DNA from: Ephydatia muelleri
Lineage: Eukaryota; Porifera; Demospongiae; Spongillida; Spongillidae
DNA length: 64,000 bases
Assembly (NCBI GenBank): GCA_013339895.1
Contig: JABACO010000016.1
Span: 709,136-773,135 of the forward strand
Direction of reading: 5' to 3'
The stretch's first letter is position 1. Each line of letters begins with the position of its first letter. The notes under the pieces were generated by a model. That model was not told the DNA's origin, searched no databases, and was given only the letters and a program-made list of their open reading frames with translations. Below are positions 41,409 to 55,119 of this stretch, one piece after another. A program made the translations under genes and the position numbers.

Positions 41409-42672
41409 ATGAGCGAACCGGCAGACGGATTGGCACGACCCATAACAAGGCAGGTAGTTCGTACGAGTGACTATGGTGGCAGAAGACAGAAAAGAAGAAT
41501 TACATTCCTGCCTTCTGCTGTGATGCAAACACAGTTGAATTCAGCATCGAACCGTCCTCTCATTTCCCCTCCAGTAAGTTGAGCGCCGTGCTGCTCTTAT
41601 AATCGTTACAAGATCTGGGCTCCTTACAGGTGTGCAGTGTGCAACCTGGTCAAATGCTAGCCCTCAGAACAACCATAGGGCTGATGGCAACAATGAAAGA
41701 AATCAAGCAGCGTGCACAGGAAGCGGATCCGCTGGGGACACCGCTGCCGTCCAAAGGCACGCTGAAAACCGGACGGCTGCAGCCCCTTTGCAGAGTGGTA
41801 GCCCCACCACAAAATGTCAGTCAATGTCTTGGCATAATCCCAGGTAAGAGGCATGGACTCTATGTTAATTTGTTTGTCTGCAGCCCTCCCACCCCCCGTA
41901 CGATATACACCCTTCAATGGCCTCCCCTGCAGTGATGGTACCGCGGCCCACTGGAGAAAGACCACGGTCATCGACAGTTGACCCGGTTGACCACATCTGG
42001 AGAAGGGGGGAAAACCCCGATAAAAGGAGAAGTCGTTCCGCAATACCAGTCCTTCTGGCGCGCTTCGAGTCCCCTGCAGTGTCGCCACCGAGACAACTGG
42101 CGCTCGTTCCGCAAGGCAGGGTACCATCGCATGATTCTTTGGACGGCGACCAGACCCTCCCCCCGGCACCCTCTGCCGCCTTTAGTGTGGAGGTGAAGGT
42201 CACGAAGAGGTCAGGCGAGCACTCCGGATGCACTCTGCCCCCCATTCATAGCTCCATGGAGACGCAACGCCCAACAACAGCTGCTGTGCACAACACACCC
42301 ACCGCCGATCAGACAAGCAAAGTGTGCATCGTGTCTATAGGAGAAGAGACGGTCGAGAAACCAAAGTCCCGAGGTGGACATCACAGCAAACGGGTCACCA
42401 GTGGCAAGCTCAGCCTAGGGTGGAGTCCCCCAAAACCTGTGGGGCCAATTAACGGTACCTCAGTCCTCACTGCCACATCCCCAGAGGGCAAAAGGACACA
42501 ACTCAGTGTTCAGAAAAACACTACTTTAAGCAGTTTTCAGGAATGCCCTGATATGGGCACAGTTCAGGAACGCCCTGATGTGAGCACTGTTCAGGAAGCA
42601 AGTCATTTTCAGCCAGTTCACATCATCATGGACCAAACGTTGTTGGAAGGTCAAACTGACAGCCCCATATGA
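41409..42672 (+). CDS. Unrecognised basic, Pro/Ser-rich protein (left-contig copy)
   Basis: Three exons, 41409-41573, 41630-41843 and 41933-42672, splice in phase to 372 residues. The start MSEPADGLARPITRQVVRTS was chosen because an A-run upstream (about 41,327) differs by one base between the two assembled copies, so any earlier in-frame Met would not be conserved. The acceptor at 41932/41933 is required; the earlier AG at 41,883 leads to a stop. The protein is rich in Arg, Pro, Ser and Thr, with KRRSRSAIPVLLARF, HSKRVTSGKLSLGW and a C-terminal pair of related units (TVQERPDVSTVQE). No membrane segment, signal peptide or known domain is visible. It is probably intracellular and largely disordered. 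It shares an 88 bp divergent promoter region with DOLPP1 and converges on TAF13. Confidence 0.72.
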
Positions 42673-42802
42673 CTGTGGCACGTATGGGGAATTGTGTGTG
42701 TCACTTCATATTTGTGTTTGTGTGTTTGTGTGTGTGTTTGTGTGTGTGTGTGTTTGTGTGTGTGTGTTTGTGTGGCGTATGTGGTATATGTGTACTAGAC
42801 AC

Positions 42803-43179
42803 CTATGATTCAAATTCCGAGAAGTCTTTTCTAGCTTTCTTTAATTCCTCGTTCATCATGAGCAGGTCTTTAACTCTTGCGTATTTTTTGGGGTCCTTCC
42901 GTATCAAGAAGATAATGTCTTCGACGTGCACCCTGCCCTTCTTGCTCACTTCCATCGTTTTGAACGTCATCTCCAGGATGAAGTCTGTTACAAGGTCCTC
43001 AACGAGGTCGACCGTCTCTGAATAAGGCGTAGGATCATCGCCAAACCCGTGCATCATGTACTTCAACTCCCGCGTGAAAAGTCTTTTCCTCTTGGTGCGG
43101 GTGCGGCGAGTGTAAGCTCGTCGGAAACAGAGTCCCCCTTCCCATTTGGCGCCGGCGGACTTCTCCTGCTTGTAGCCAT
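42803..43179 (-). CDS. TAF13: TFIID subunit TAF13, frameshifted left-contig copy
   Basis: Same gene as 55,120-55,497 but one T is missing in the T-run near 43,092, so the N-terminal 34 or so codons fall out of frame with the histone-fold part (MMHGFGDDPTPYSETVDLVE). Length is 377 nt against 378 in the intact copy. Because the rest is identical, this looks like a consensus error or a null allele, not an old pseudogene. Confidence 0.85.
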
Positions 43180-43331
43180 AAAGAATGCTCCTCCCACTAC
43201 TCTAATTTAACGTCGGTAATATCGATGCGACAGTAGTAGTTTGTACGTGTGAAACCACGATAAGGTATGTACTGAGTATGTTGTCTTTAGCGATAACTTA
43301 TAAATCTAATAATTTATATATCATTACAGAC

Positions 43332-43699
43332 ATGGCAGCCTCCAGGTGGTCCCAGTCAAGCACATGCAATTTTAATGTTCTCCTACTGAAGCAACATGTA
43401 TCTCCCATCAGCAGGTGCATAAACCAAAAAGTGCGCGTTCCTCCTTTGGCACGCGTAAGCGCGGGGTGCACCATACGCCGAGTGGCGAATGGTCGTCTAC
43501 GGACAGCTGTTCCCAGGATAAAAAGGGAACGGACTTTGCATATCCACGACTTAACTCCCCCTAATATTGCGGCATCACAACACATACTTCGGCGGCACGA
43601 AACAGAACTCGTTTACGAAGAATTAGACAAAAATATTGTAACTTTTCATTTGGATGCTAGAGATGCGTGTTCTAGTGGAATCGTGGACACAAGAACCAG
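43332..43699 (+). CDS. C6orf136/DUF2358 homologue, 5' fragment truncated by the gap
   Basis: First 122 codons or so of the gene that is complete at 55,650-56,889. It starts MAASRWSQSSTCNFNVLLLK and runs into the N-gap at 43,700. The two copies differ at one silent-type position shortly before the break. Confidence 0.85.
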
Positions 43700-44699
43700 N
43701 NNNNNNNNNNNNNNNNNNNNNNNNNNNNNNNNNNNNNNNNNNNNNNNNNNNNNNNNNNNNNNNNNNNNNNNNNNNNNNNNNNNNNNNNNNNNNNNNNNNN
43801 NNNNNNNNNNNNNNNNNNNNNNNNNNNNNNNNNNNNNNNNNNNNNNNNNNNNNNNNNNNNNNNNNNNNNNNNNNNNNNNNNNNNNNNNNNNNNNNNNNNN
43901 NNNNNNNNNNNNNNNNNNNNNNNNNNNNNNNNNNNNNNNNNNNNNNNNNNNNNNNNNNNNNNNNNNNNNNNNNNNNNNNNNNNNNNNNNNNNNNNNNNNN
44001 NNNNNNNNNNNNNNNNNNNNNNNNNNNNNNNNNNNNNNNNNNNNNNNNNNNNNNNNNNNNNNNNNNNNNNNNNNNNNNNNNNNNNNNNNNNNNNNNNNNN
44101 NNNNNNNNNNNNNNNNNNNNNNNNNNNNNNNNNNNNNNNNNNNNNNNNNNNNNNNNNNNNNNNNNNNNNNNNNNNNNNNNNNNNNNNNNNNNNNNNNNNN
44201 NNNNNNNNNNNNNNNNNNNNNNNNNNNNNNNNNNNNNNNNNNNNNNNNNNNNNNNNNNNNNNNNNNNNNNNNNNNNNNNNNNNNNNNNNNNNNNNNNNNN
44301 NNNNNNNNNNNNNNNNNNNNNNNNNNNNNNNNNNNNNNNNNNNNNNNNNNNNNNNNNNNNNNNNNNNNNNNNNNNNNNNNNNNNNNNNNNNNNNNNNNNN
44401 NNNNNNNNNNNNNNNNNNNNNNNNNNNNNNNNNNNNNNNNNNNNNNNNNNNNNNNNNNNNNNNNNNNNNNNNNNNNNNNNNNNNNNNNNNNNNNNNNNNN
44501 NNNNNNNNNNNNNNNNNNNNNNNNNNNNNNNNNNNNNNNNNNNNNNNNNNNNNNNNNNNNNNNNNNNNNNNNNNNNNNNNNNNNNNNNNNNNNNNNNNNN
44601 NNNNNNNNNNNNNNNNNNNNNNNNNNNNNNNNNNNNNNNNNNNNNNNNNNNNNNNNNNNNNNNNNNNNNNNNNNNNNNNNNNNNNNNNNNNNNNNNNNN
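43700..44699. other. Assembly gap, exactly 1,000 N
   Basis: The round length indicates a placeholder of unknown true size. Sequence on its left is found again at 55,650-56,017, and sequence on its right is found at 32,361 onward, so the flanking contigs overlap and the gap is probably not real. ORFs drawn through it are meaningless. Confidence 0.99.
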
Positions 44700-47398
44700 G
44701 TACAGCTGCAAACTGCATACCCACATGACACAACAAACAATGACAAGGTGAGGAAAGAGGCAGAGATACATCTTACCATGTCACGAAGGGTCTCAGTGCC
44801 CCCTTGACGGTGGCCATGTAGAGGTCGAAGGCTGGCTCATGGAACACACCTGTGGACATCCTCTTGAGAGCGCTGGAGAAGTGGAAGCGTTGGAGGACCT
44901 TCAACGTGCAGCGACGCCCTTTCTGAGAGGTCACTGTGTCCCCTGTAATAACACCACGGGCAACGAAAACAAAGGTAAAGATACAGTACAGTGAGCACAC
45001 CACAGATTGTTACTACCTAAGGACTGTTTACTCTAGCCTAAATCGAGTATTTTAAAAATAATAATCGGTTTTAGCCTAGATTTGAGCTGTTTGTGAACAA
45101 AACAATGGCTTTGTCCATTTACACTGTACCAAGTTAAGCTTCATGAAGTAAACTTGCACTGCCTTACAATTATAAATACTACACTTCACAGCACTACCAG
45201 CTAACTAGGACAATTTGAATACTGACGGTTATTTAGAGCATCAAACACACCTTTGCCAACGGTCCAGGAGATGCATGAAGGGCTGCTTTCTCCAACGGGT
45301 CACCCACCAGTTCTCCATCTAGTATCGCCAATGCATTGCATGATGCCAACACACTCTGGGTTTCGAACGGGGCATCCTTAACAGCCACCAGTCCAATGAC
45401 ATTATCATGCAAGCTGGACACTGCTCCTCCCTCTTCCTCCTCCTCCTCCTCCTCCTCAACAGCTCTATTTTGACTGCAAGTAGGTTTTCAAGGTTTGCAA
45501 CGGATGAGAGTGAGTGCGTCACTGTTACCTGTCCAGTCCTGCAATGCCTTGGATCACAAGATCATTAGTGGTGAGGGTCCCTGTCTTGTCAAAGCAGCAA
45601 ACATCCACTTTTCCCCCAAATGGGATCCTGAAGGGCTCAGTACAGTAGATGCCTTGTGTGTGTATGTGTGCATGTGTGTGTGCATATGTTGTGTGTGTGT
45701 GTTGTGTGCATATGTTGTGTGGAGATGTGTGTGTGTGTGCATATGTTGTGTGGTGTATGCATGCATATTGTGTTGTGTGCAGCACAAAAGGGTTAATGCA
45801 GACACCTACATGTAGATGGTCACACGGCTGCACTACCAATGCAAGTACTACTATAAAGCTGATTATAGAGTCCACCTCCTTGTGCATTGGTGGTGATTAA
45901 TAGAGTCCCACCTCCTGGTGCATTGGTGGTGAATTAATAGAGTCCAGCTCCTTGTGCATTGGTGGTGATTAATAGAGTCCACCTCCTTGTGCATTGGTGG
46001 TGGCAGAAAAAAAATTGCATGCCACAAACTAATTAGCAAAGTCCTACTCATGAACCAACACACACACACATACACACGCACACACACATACACACACATA
46101 CACACACACACACACAATATTGCATATGAACACCACTTGTAAGGACCACTGACCGGTCTTCACCAAAGCAACAAGGGATGTGTTAACCGCAAGGGAGAGT
46201 TTCAATGGGAAGCTCCGGAGGGACCACAGAAGTAAGGATTAAGGTGCACTCTAAAAAGAGTTTGGTAGCGATTCCTCTCAGGTTCTCCGTTCCTGCAAAG
46301 AATTACATAAATGAGTGAGGGGAGGCAGGTGAAATGGGTGGTAGAGAAAAGGATGTGAAGGTACCAATGAACTGAACGAAGGGACAGGATGTGGAATGGA
46401 CAGAGTAAGACAGATGAACACAAATAGGGCAGATGTGCATGTGACATTCAAAGTGATAGCCACAGGCAGTAATTGAGAAAACAATGAAGAAAGGAGAAGC
46501 TGACAAGGATCCATGTCACATCGTAAGGTGTGGTGGAGAGAATGCAGAGAAGACACAATCCCGACATTGCCGAACCTTTTAATCCACACATATGCTGCCG
46601 CCATGATGGCAAAGATCAGAAGAAATAAAATAAACACAAACGCCTCAAAGTTATTGGCAGTAACCCTCTTGACTCCATAAAGAATGGTCCGAAGCAGTTT
46701 ACCCCTGAATTCGTAAGACAGCATCAGGTCACACCCATACACCTCACCTCTGCACACACCGCACCTCTGCACACACACACACCCTCTGCACACACATACA
46801 CACACACCTCTGCACACACACACCTCTGCACACACACCTCTGCACACACACCTCTGCACACACCTCTGCACACACACATCTGCACACACACATCTGCACA
46901 CACACATCTCTGCACACACACACCGCTGCACACACACACATCTGCACACACACACACCTGCACACACCACCTCGCACACACACCTCTGCACACACACACA
47001 TACATACACCACCCTAACCTGTGAAGTGCTGAACCTGTACGCAGCACATATCCAATGCAGCCATTGTCCGGGGTTCGTCCTGCAAAGGAGGCCTTGGAGG
47101 AGGGTGTGTGCTGGACAATCCGAGTCCCTCCACTGATAATGTGAAGGCGCGCATCTCTTTCAAGATCCAGTCGCTCTTGCGTCACCACATCTTCCATGGT
47201 TCCTGATGGACAGGGGAGGGTGGAAGATAGGTGAACAGACAAACCTGAAGTGCCTTCTCCCACCTTCTCTGTGGTACAGACTCTCCTGTCAGCATGCTCT
47301 CATCCACAATACAGGAGCCTCGCAATAGCAGAATGTCACAGGGCACAAGATTATCTTCTTTGGAGCGGCCTGTGATGATGACGATGATGGTGATGATA

Positions 47399-47452
<54 letters not shown>

Positions 47453-47478
47453 TGATGGTGGTGGTGGTGGTGGTGTGG

Positions 47479-47525
<47 letters not shown>

Positions 47526-47531
47526 TGATGC

Positions 47532-47620
<89 letters not shown>

Positions 47621-47646
47621 TGATGATGATGATGATGATGATGATG

Positions 47647-47714
<68 letters not shown>

Positions 47715-49409
47715 TGATGATAATGATGAGGAAAGAGGACAGAAAGAAGGTAAGAGGAGGTGAGGATCATTAGGTACACAACATAACAGCCTGGCAGAAA
47801 AAGGTAGTAGATAAGTAAAGAACCCAGGGAATGAAAAGAAATGAAACAATTAAGAGGAATAACATTTTGTTTCTAGTAGTGTTTAGAAAAAGGGTGCAGT
47901 GTAACCTGTACAGTTATAGATCATGTTACCAAAATGCAGTAAGCCTAACACACTAACCAACTGAAATGATGTCTCCAGGCAATAGTTCTTCAGTGGATAT
48001 CTTAGTCCATCTGCCACCTCTGTAAACCTAGGATACACACATCAACACAAACATTCCCATGTGTAAATCATATACATGCACACACTCCCACACATGCACA
48101 CACTCCCACACATGCACACACTCCCACACATGCACACATTCCCACACATGCACACATTCCCACACATGCACACACACAGACACACACAGTGAGTTATTAA
48201 AATTCAAAGTCCATGAAAAGGATAGTGTTTTCAAGTTTGATTTGTTGTTTACTAATAAAATGCAAATCAAACATAATAATTTCATATTTGGCTTATAAAT
48301 CCTTCAATTGATCAAAAAGTTGTCATTTGATTTATCTTTACATCTATTAAAGGTAATCACATTTTAATAACACAGTTCGTATTTGCCTAACTTCCGCATT
48401 GTATTATATAAATTCATTGAGATTAATAATCTTTATTTTTATTTTTATTTTATTTTATTTATACTCATTAATAAATTATATTAATCTTCATTGCCAACAC
48501 CCATAACTTACAAATATTGGGTAGGGTTTTGAACTCATGTTTCTCACATCCGCAAGATTCTTTTGTTGCTGCAAGAGAAGGGAGGGAAGAGTGCAGAGAG
48601 GGAGGGAGAGTGCAAAGAGAAGGGAGGGAGAGTGCAGAGAGAAGGGGGGAAGAGTGCAGAGAGAAGGGAGGGAAGTGCAGAGAGAAGGAGGGAAGAGTGC
48701 AGAGAGAAGGGAAGAGTGCAGAGAGAGGGAGGGAAGAGTGCAGAGAGAAGGGAGGGAAGAGTGCGGAGAAGGGAGGGAAGAGTGCAGAGAGAAGGGAGGG
48801 AAGTGCAGAGAGAAGGGAGGAGAGTGCAGAGAGAAGGAGGAATAGTGCAGAGAGAAGGAGGGAAGAGTGCAGAGAGAAGGGAGGAAGAGTGCAGAGTAGA
48901 TAAGGGGAAGGATAGACACAACTCAAACTATGGTGAACCCTTACCCCTCCTTCTCTCACCCCTCCCCTTCCTCTCACCCTCCCTTCCTCTTACCCCCTCC
49001 TCTTCTCTTACCCCTCCCCTTCCTCTTACCTCCCCTTCCTCCTTACCTCCCCTTCCTCTTACCCCTCCCCTTCCTCTTACCCCTCCCCTTCTCTTACCCC
49101 TCCCCTTCCCTCTTCCCCTCTTACCCCTCCCCTTCCTCTTACACCTCCCTTCCTCTTACCCCTCCCTTCCTCTTACCTGCTTGACAAGGATGGCCTCAAA
49201 GCTGACCAACATGAGCAAGGTAAAGAGACTGTAGTACCAGTACTCGTCAAGGCACCAGAGTCCCACACAGAACACCTGGAACACAAGAAGGGGGCAGAGG
49301 CCCTCTCCCTGAACATAGCCCAGAAGTCTGGGGAGAACATTTCCAATCTAGTCAGAGCAAAAGGGTCCATAAGTAAAGCACACACTTTATGTCACACACA
49401 TGCTTTATG

Positions 49410-49447
<38 letters not shown>

Positions 49448-51348
49448 ACACACAAGCACAAACTGACAGACACACACACACAGACACACACACCAATTTA
49501 GAACAAAACAATGCACATGACACAAGCCCAGATACTACTTTAAGAGTACACATGCATTGTGTATTGTCGTGCATGTTATACTAACATGTTATACTAACAA
49601 TGGAACCTTAACAACTGAGAGGAACACTAAGTTGTGTTCACACCTGCCGTTTCAGTGCAAATAAATCAAGGGACATCTCTTTTAATGTAGACCTGTTGAG
49701 CCAGAACCACATTGTAGAGGTTCCACTGTATGTGTGTGTGTGTGTGTAGAGGTTCCACTGTATGTGTGTAAAAGTGTGTGTGTGTGTGTAGAGGTTCCAC
49801 TGTATGTGCGTAAAAGTGTGTGTGTGTGTGTGTAGAGGTTCCACTTGTATGTGTGTGTATGGTAGATGTTCCACTGTTATGTGTGTAAAAGTGTGTGTGT
49901 TGTGTGTGGTGTAGAGGTTCCAACTGTATGTGTGTGTGTGCGTGTGTTGTAGAGGTTCCACTGTATGTGTGTAAAAGTGTTGTGTGTGTGTGTCAGAGGG
50001 TCCACTGTATGTGTGTAAAGTGTGTGTGTTGTGTTGTGTTAGAGGTTACACTGTATGTGTGTGTATGTTGGTAGAGGTTCCACTGTATGTGTGTAAAGTG
50101 TGTGTGTGTGTGTGTGTGTAGAGGTTTGCCACTGTATGTGTGTTGGCTGTGTCTGTGTTGTTGTGATAGAGGTTCCACTTGTATTAGTGTTTGTGTGTGT
50201 GTGTGGTAGAGGTTCCACTGTAAGTGTGTGTGTTGTGTTTGGTGTGTGTGTGTGTGTGTTAGATGGTTCCACTGTATGTTGTGTGTTGTAGACGGTTCCA
50301 CATATTGATGTGGTGTGATGTAGAGATTCCCACTGTATGTGTGTTGTGTGTGTGTGTATAGAGGTTCCACTGTATGTGCGTGTGTGTGTATAGAGGTTCC
50401 ACTGTATGTGTGTGTGTGTGTAGAGGTTCCACTTATGTGTGTGTGTGTTGTGTGTGTGTGTGTGTGTGTAGAGGTTCCACTTATGTGTGTGTGTTGTGTG
50501 TGTGTGTGTATAGAGGTTCCACTTATGTGTGTGTGTACAAATTAGTATTGTAAGTGTTCAATACAGTAAGGATCTAAAGTACAAGGCTGTACTGATGCAG
50601 GTCGTCAATAGCAACATGACACACTCAACAGCCATGTGGCACGGATTCAATAGGCATGTCACAAACTGGATTGTTGTGGCATTGCTAACTGATGTGTTTC
50701 ACTCACTGGTTTTTGCCGTACTTCATTTTGGCTCTTTCCACATCATCATCGCTCCCATAACCTTTCCACTGTACATACTGTGAGTATGGCAGATCCACAG
50801 GAAATGGCAGAGGACTGAACTGCCCGTCTTTGTAGATGTATTTTATCTTTTGAAACATGAACCATGTCTGCGTCTCTCCACTATGGCGGTCCTGAAAAGT
50901 AGCATTGTTTGACAAACAGCAATAAGTGCAAAACCCTCGTTCCATACGTGCTGCGTGACCAGGGAAACCAATTCCGGGGAGCCATTATTTGGAGTGGGTA
51001 CAACTTTAACCAGCTGTGCTTTCTGAACCGTAGATACCTGCACATGGATAATGATAAAATATGTCGAACTGTTCGACTCGATCTCCTTCATTCTCAAACC
51101 TTTTTGCATGTGACGAAGCAGCGTAAATGAACTGACCACACGCAAAACAGACAGAGAAGGAAGTCCAAAGCCGCAACGCCTGCAATAGCTATGAGGAAGA
51201 CCTCCCTGTAGTCCCACAGCCCATAGACGCCCACCCACAGGAAGACTAGGATGGCATAGGAGACCACGAACGGCGCAATGTAGCCGTGGAAGGCAATGTG
51301 AAGAGGCTTGTACAGTGAAATATACTCTATCTCGTCGCCGATGGTCAT
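44700..51348 (-). CDS. ATP13A1: ATP13A1, 5' portion, second assembled copy (truncated, indel-rich)
   Basis: Repeats the N-terminal half of the gene from [14 protein letters not shown] (start 51346-51348) to the KGAPE-region exon, where the contig begins. Coding indels break the frame relative to the complete copy, for example extra bases near 46,201 and 46,264 around PPELP and losses near 44,796 and 44,825. At 49,237-49,275 this copy is the better one: it reads [12 protein letters not shown], as expected for the family. Most likely the same locus assembled twice, so it should not be counted as a second gene. Confidence 0.85.
47372..47720. repeat. (GAT)n array in ATP13A1 intron, second copy
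   Basis: Counterpart of 35,119-35,600 but about 130 bp shorter, with different GGT block layout. The ORFs it opens are low-complexity only. Confidence 0.88.
49710..50535. repeat. (TG)n + GAGGTTCCACTG compound repeat, second copy
   Basis: Longer and noisier counterpart of 37,565-38,080. Many units carry single-base insertions (for example GAGGTTTGCCACTG, GATGGTTCCACTG), a pattern expected from uncorrected single-molecule reads. Confidence 0.85.
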
Positions 51349-51573
51349 CCTAGACCGCCCTTCCCCAGGCCATTCGCAATGATAATAATGTATAATAAAT
51401 TCAATTACAAACGGTAAAACCAAACCAGCTTGTGAAACGGCGTATTGATGTGGCCTAAAATGTTCGCTTCTCCGTCTTTGTCGCATCACAAAACACACAG
51501 GATGATAATTCACAACGCACACAGGATGATAATTCGGCATGCAACCCAAAAATAGACAAAGGAGGATGGCATG

Positions 51574-53638
51574 TCATTGAGCCTTTCTCATTCGACTCCT
51601 GCAAAAGGAAGTGTATGTAAATGCTAAACTAACGATGGGAGGGCATACCTTGTCTCCATTCTTATAGCTGTGTATTCATACCACAGCACATTAGGTATCA
51701 GTGACATGTCTCTTAAGAGAAGATGCTCTGCTATTTTCCTATAACAGGACAGCAATCAATAAACTACAGCCAATATCTTCCCCCCCCTCCAACCACAACA
51801 ATCCCCCTTCCTCCCAAACACAGCCAAACCCATCACTAATAGCCTCATTCACTTCCCACAAAACAAAAATACAAGGTGTGCCAAACACAAATACAAGGTG
51901 TGCAACTCACCATGAAGATATGTGTGGAAACAATGGAGACAGTCCAAGCTAGAAAATGAATGGGTCACTTGTGATAGTCACCACAAATATCCACACAAAG
52001 TTAATGAAGTGTGGGTTTGTGCATGTATGCACGCGTGCAATATTTTTTTACGATGATGTGTGTGTGCAATGAGCATGTTGAGCATGTGTGGTGTGTATAT
52101 GTGTGCAACTGTGTGTGTGGTGTGTATATGTGTGCAACTGTCTGTGTGTGGTGTGTATATGTGTGCAACTGTGTGTGGTGTGTATATGTGTGCAACTGTC
52201 TGTGTGTGGTGTGTATATGTGTGCAACTGTCTGTGTGTGGTGTGTATATGTGTGCAACTGTCTGTGTGTGGTGTGTATATGTGTGCAACTGTCTGTGTGT
52301 GGTGTGTATATGTGTGCAACTGTCTGTGTGTGGTGTGTATATGTGTGCAACTGTCTGTGTGTGGTGTGTGTGATGTGTGTGTGGTGTGTGATGTGTGTGA
52401 TGTGTGTGTGGTGTGTGTGATGTGTGTGGTGTGTGATGTGTGTGTGGTGTGTGTGATGTGTGTGGTGTGTGATGTGTGTGTGTAGTGTGTGTGTATATGC
52501 GTGCAACGGTTCAGCTTACATGCACCACTGCAAACCATAGCAAGGCAAACACGGCTCCTGCAACAACTCCACAAAGCATCTGTACATACGTGTGATAACC
52601 AAGGTATACCCTGATATGGGGTGAGGGAGCATGGTCAATGGGGTCTGAAAATGTACACCTCAACAACCTGCTGATGAACACCATCACCATGGCAGCAATC
52701 ACAAGACATGACAGCAGACCTTTCCACAGGTAAGACAGCTTTGCTCTGTTGGGGTAGCGAGTGCAGTGGACAGAGGGTTAAACAAAATATACATGTGAAA
52801 AAAAAATCTAAATTGGGCGGGGGGGATGGGGGTCATGACAAGGCTAGCATAATAGCATCTCATTGGGGAGAGAGTTTTAAGTTGAAGGCAGATGCCTGGG
52901 GCTAAGGTATTTGTGATTACAGTAGCTTAATCAGGGTGGTGATTGACCAAAAGCATTTGGAGCTCAAGTGCTAACGGTAAAGGGTTCAGGTGGCTAACCT
53001 GATATAGGGTTCAAGTGGCTAACCTGATAAAGAAAAATAAGACAAGGTATGTTGCAAAACAGGACATGAACTGGGCGTGGCTGGAGGGCATTCCATACTC
53101 CACAAAGAGTGAGTGGGTGTAAATGGCTGAGGGACAGTAGAACAGCAATATAATATGAGAACAGATGTATTGGTGGATAAAATACAATTCAGATTATTCT
53201 GTTAAGTTAGTGCTAGGGTCTATACGACTCACTGTTCGATGGTCTAGGTGCTTTAATCACGTGCTTCAGTACGAAATTGATTCCTTCATTCGCAACGATT
53301 CCAGCCAAGAAACAGCACTTTACAAAGATCGGCGAGAGGCGAATCACTCGTGTGGTTACGCGACGCTACTGACTCACTAACCGTGTGTAAGTCTCTCCTG
53401 AATGTAATAAGCGTTACGAAACCAACGAGAATAAATATGGGTAGTAAGCTGAACCATGCCAACACCATGCCAAGCATATCGCCTGGAAATTAAGGAATAA
53501 AACAAACTTACACACACACGTCATGAAACCCCAGTGTTACTACTGAGTACGCTTACCTTCGTCATACTGTACATGGGTGAGTGTAATGGGCACCCGTCGA
53601 GGACTCGCAGCTCCGAACAGGTGCTCTTCAGCCGCCAT
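51574..53638 (-). CDS. DOLPP1: Dolichyldiphosphatase 1 (right-contig copy)
   Basis: Same exons as 39,123-41,320 with start at 53636-53638 and stop at 51574-51576. All three PAP2 signatures ([24 protein letters not shown]) are unchanged. Differences are intronic: fewer TG-rich minisatellite units, a roughly 18 bp deletion near 52,898, one fewer TGGCTAACCTGATA unit near 53,000, and one A fewer upstream of the start. Probably the same locus or its other allele. Confidence 0.9.
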
Positions 53639-53725
53639 TTCCAAAAAAATGATAATTCTATCACGCCCGCGCGTTTGTTTGCAGAAGGGGGCGGGGCAGC
53701 CACAGCCAAAATTAAAAGACAGGTT

Positions 53726-54989
53726 ATGAGCGAACCGGCAGACGGATTGGCACGACCCATAACAAGGCAGGTAGTTCGTACGAGTGACTATGGTGGCAGA
53801 AGACAGAAAAGAAGAATTACATTCCTGCCTTCTGCTGTGATGCAAACACAGTTGAATTCAGCATCGAACCGTCCTCTCATTTCCCCTCCAGTAAGTTGAG
53901 CGCCGTGCTGCTCTTATAATCGTTACAAGATCTGGGCTCCTTACAGGTGTGCAGTGTGCAACCTGGTCAAATGCTAGCCCTCAGAACAACCATAGGGCTG
54001 ATGGCAACAATGAAAGAAATCAAGCAGCGTGCACAGGAAGCGGATCCGCTGGGGACACCGCTGCCGTCCAAAGGCACGCTGAAAACCGGACGGCTGCAGC
54101 CCCTTTGCAGAGTGGTAGCCCCACCACAAAATGTCAATCAATGTCTTGGCATAATCCCAGGTAAGAGGCATGGACTCTATGTTAATTTGTTTGTCTGCAG
54201 CCCTCCCACCCCCCGTACGATATACACCCTTCAATGGCCTCCCCTGCAGTGATGGTACCGCGGCCCACTGGAGAAAGACCACGGTCATCGACAGTTGACC
54301 CGGTTGACCACATCTGGAGAAGGGGGGAAAACCCCGATAAAAGGAGAAGTCGTTCCGCAATACCAGTCCTTCTGGCGCGCTTCGAGTCCCCTGCAGTGTC
54401 GCCACCGAGACAACTGGCGCTCGTTCCGCAAGGCAGGGTACCATCGCATGATTCTTTGGACGGCGACCAGACCCTCCCCCCGGCACCCTCTGCCGCCTTT
54501 AGTGTGGAGGTGAAGGTCACGAAGAGGTCAGGCGAGCACTCCGGATGCACTCTGCCCCCCATTCATAGCTCCATGGAGACGCAACGCCCAACAACAGCTG
54601 CTGTGCACAACACACCCACCGCCGATCAGACAAGCAAAGTGTGCATCGTGTCTATAGGAGAAGAGACGGTCGAGAAACCAAAGTCCCGAGGTGGACATCA
54701 CAGCAAACGGGTCACCAGTGGCAAGCTCAGCCTAGGGTGGAGTCCCCCAAAACCTGTGGGGCCAATTAACGGTACCTCAGTCCTCACTGCCACATCCCCA
54801 GAGGGCAAAAGGACACAACTCAGTGTTCAGAAAAACACTACTTTAAGCAGTTTTCAGGAATGCCCTGATATGGGCACAGTTCAGGAACGCCCTGATGTGA
54901 GCACTGTTCAGGAAGCGAGTCATTTTCAGCCAGTTCACATCATCATGGACCAAACGTTGTTGGAAGGTCAAACTGACAGCCCCATATGA
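53726..54989 (+). CDS. Unrecognised basic, Pro/Ser-rich protein (right-contig copy)
   Basis: Second assembled copy of the 41,409-42,672 gene with the same three-exon structure. The only coding changes seen are S to N in PPQNV(S/N)QCLG and a silent change in QEAS. An intact frame in both copies supports the gene model. Function unknown. Confidence 0.72.
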
Positions 54990-55119
54990 CTGTGGCACGT
55001 ATGGGGAATTGTGTGTGTCACTTCATATTTGTGTTTGTGTGTTTGTGTGTGTGTTTGTGTGTGTGTGTGTTTGTGTGTGTGTGTTTGTGTGGCGTATGTG
55101 GTATATGTGTACTAGACAC

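Noticed and set aside
43278..44807. Long ORFs running through the N-gap
   Set aside because: Translated Ns create artificial open frames; only the first 122 or so codons from 43,332 are real.
44700..51348. A genuine second ATP13A1 paralogue or pseudogene
   Set aside because: Introns and even intronic repeats are shared almost base for base, and the copy begins exactly at a contig end; duplicate assembly explains it better.
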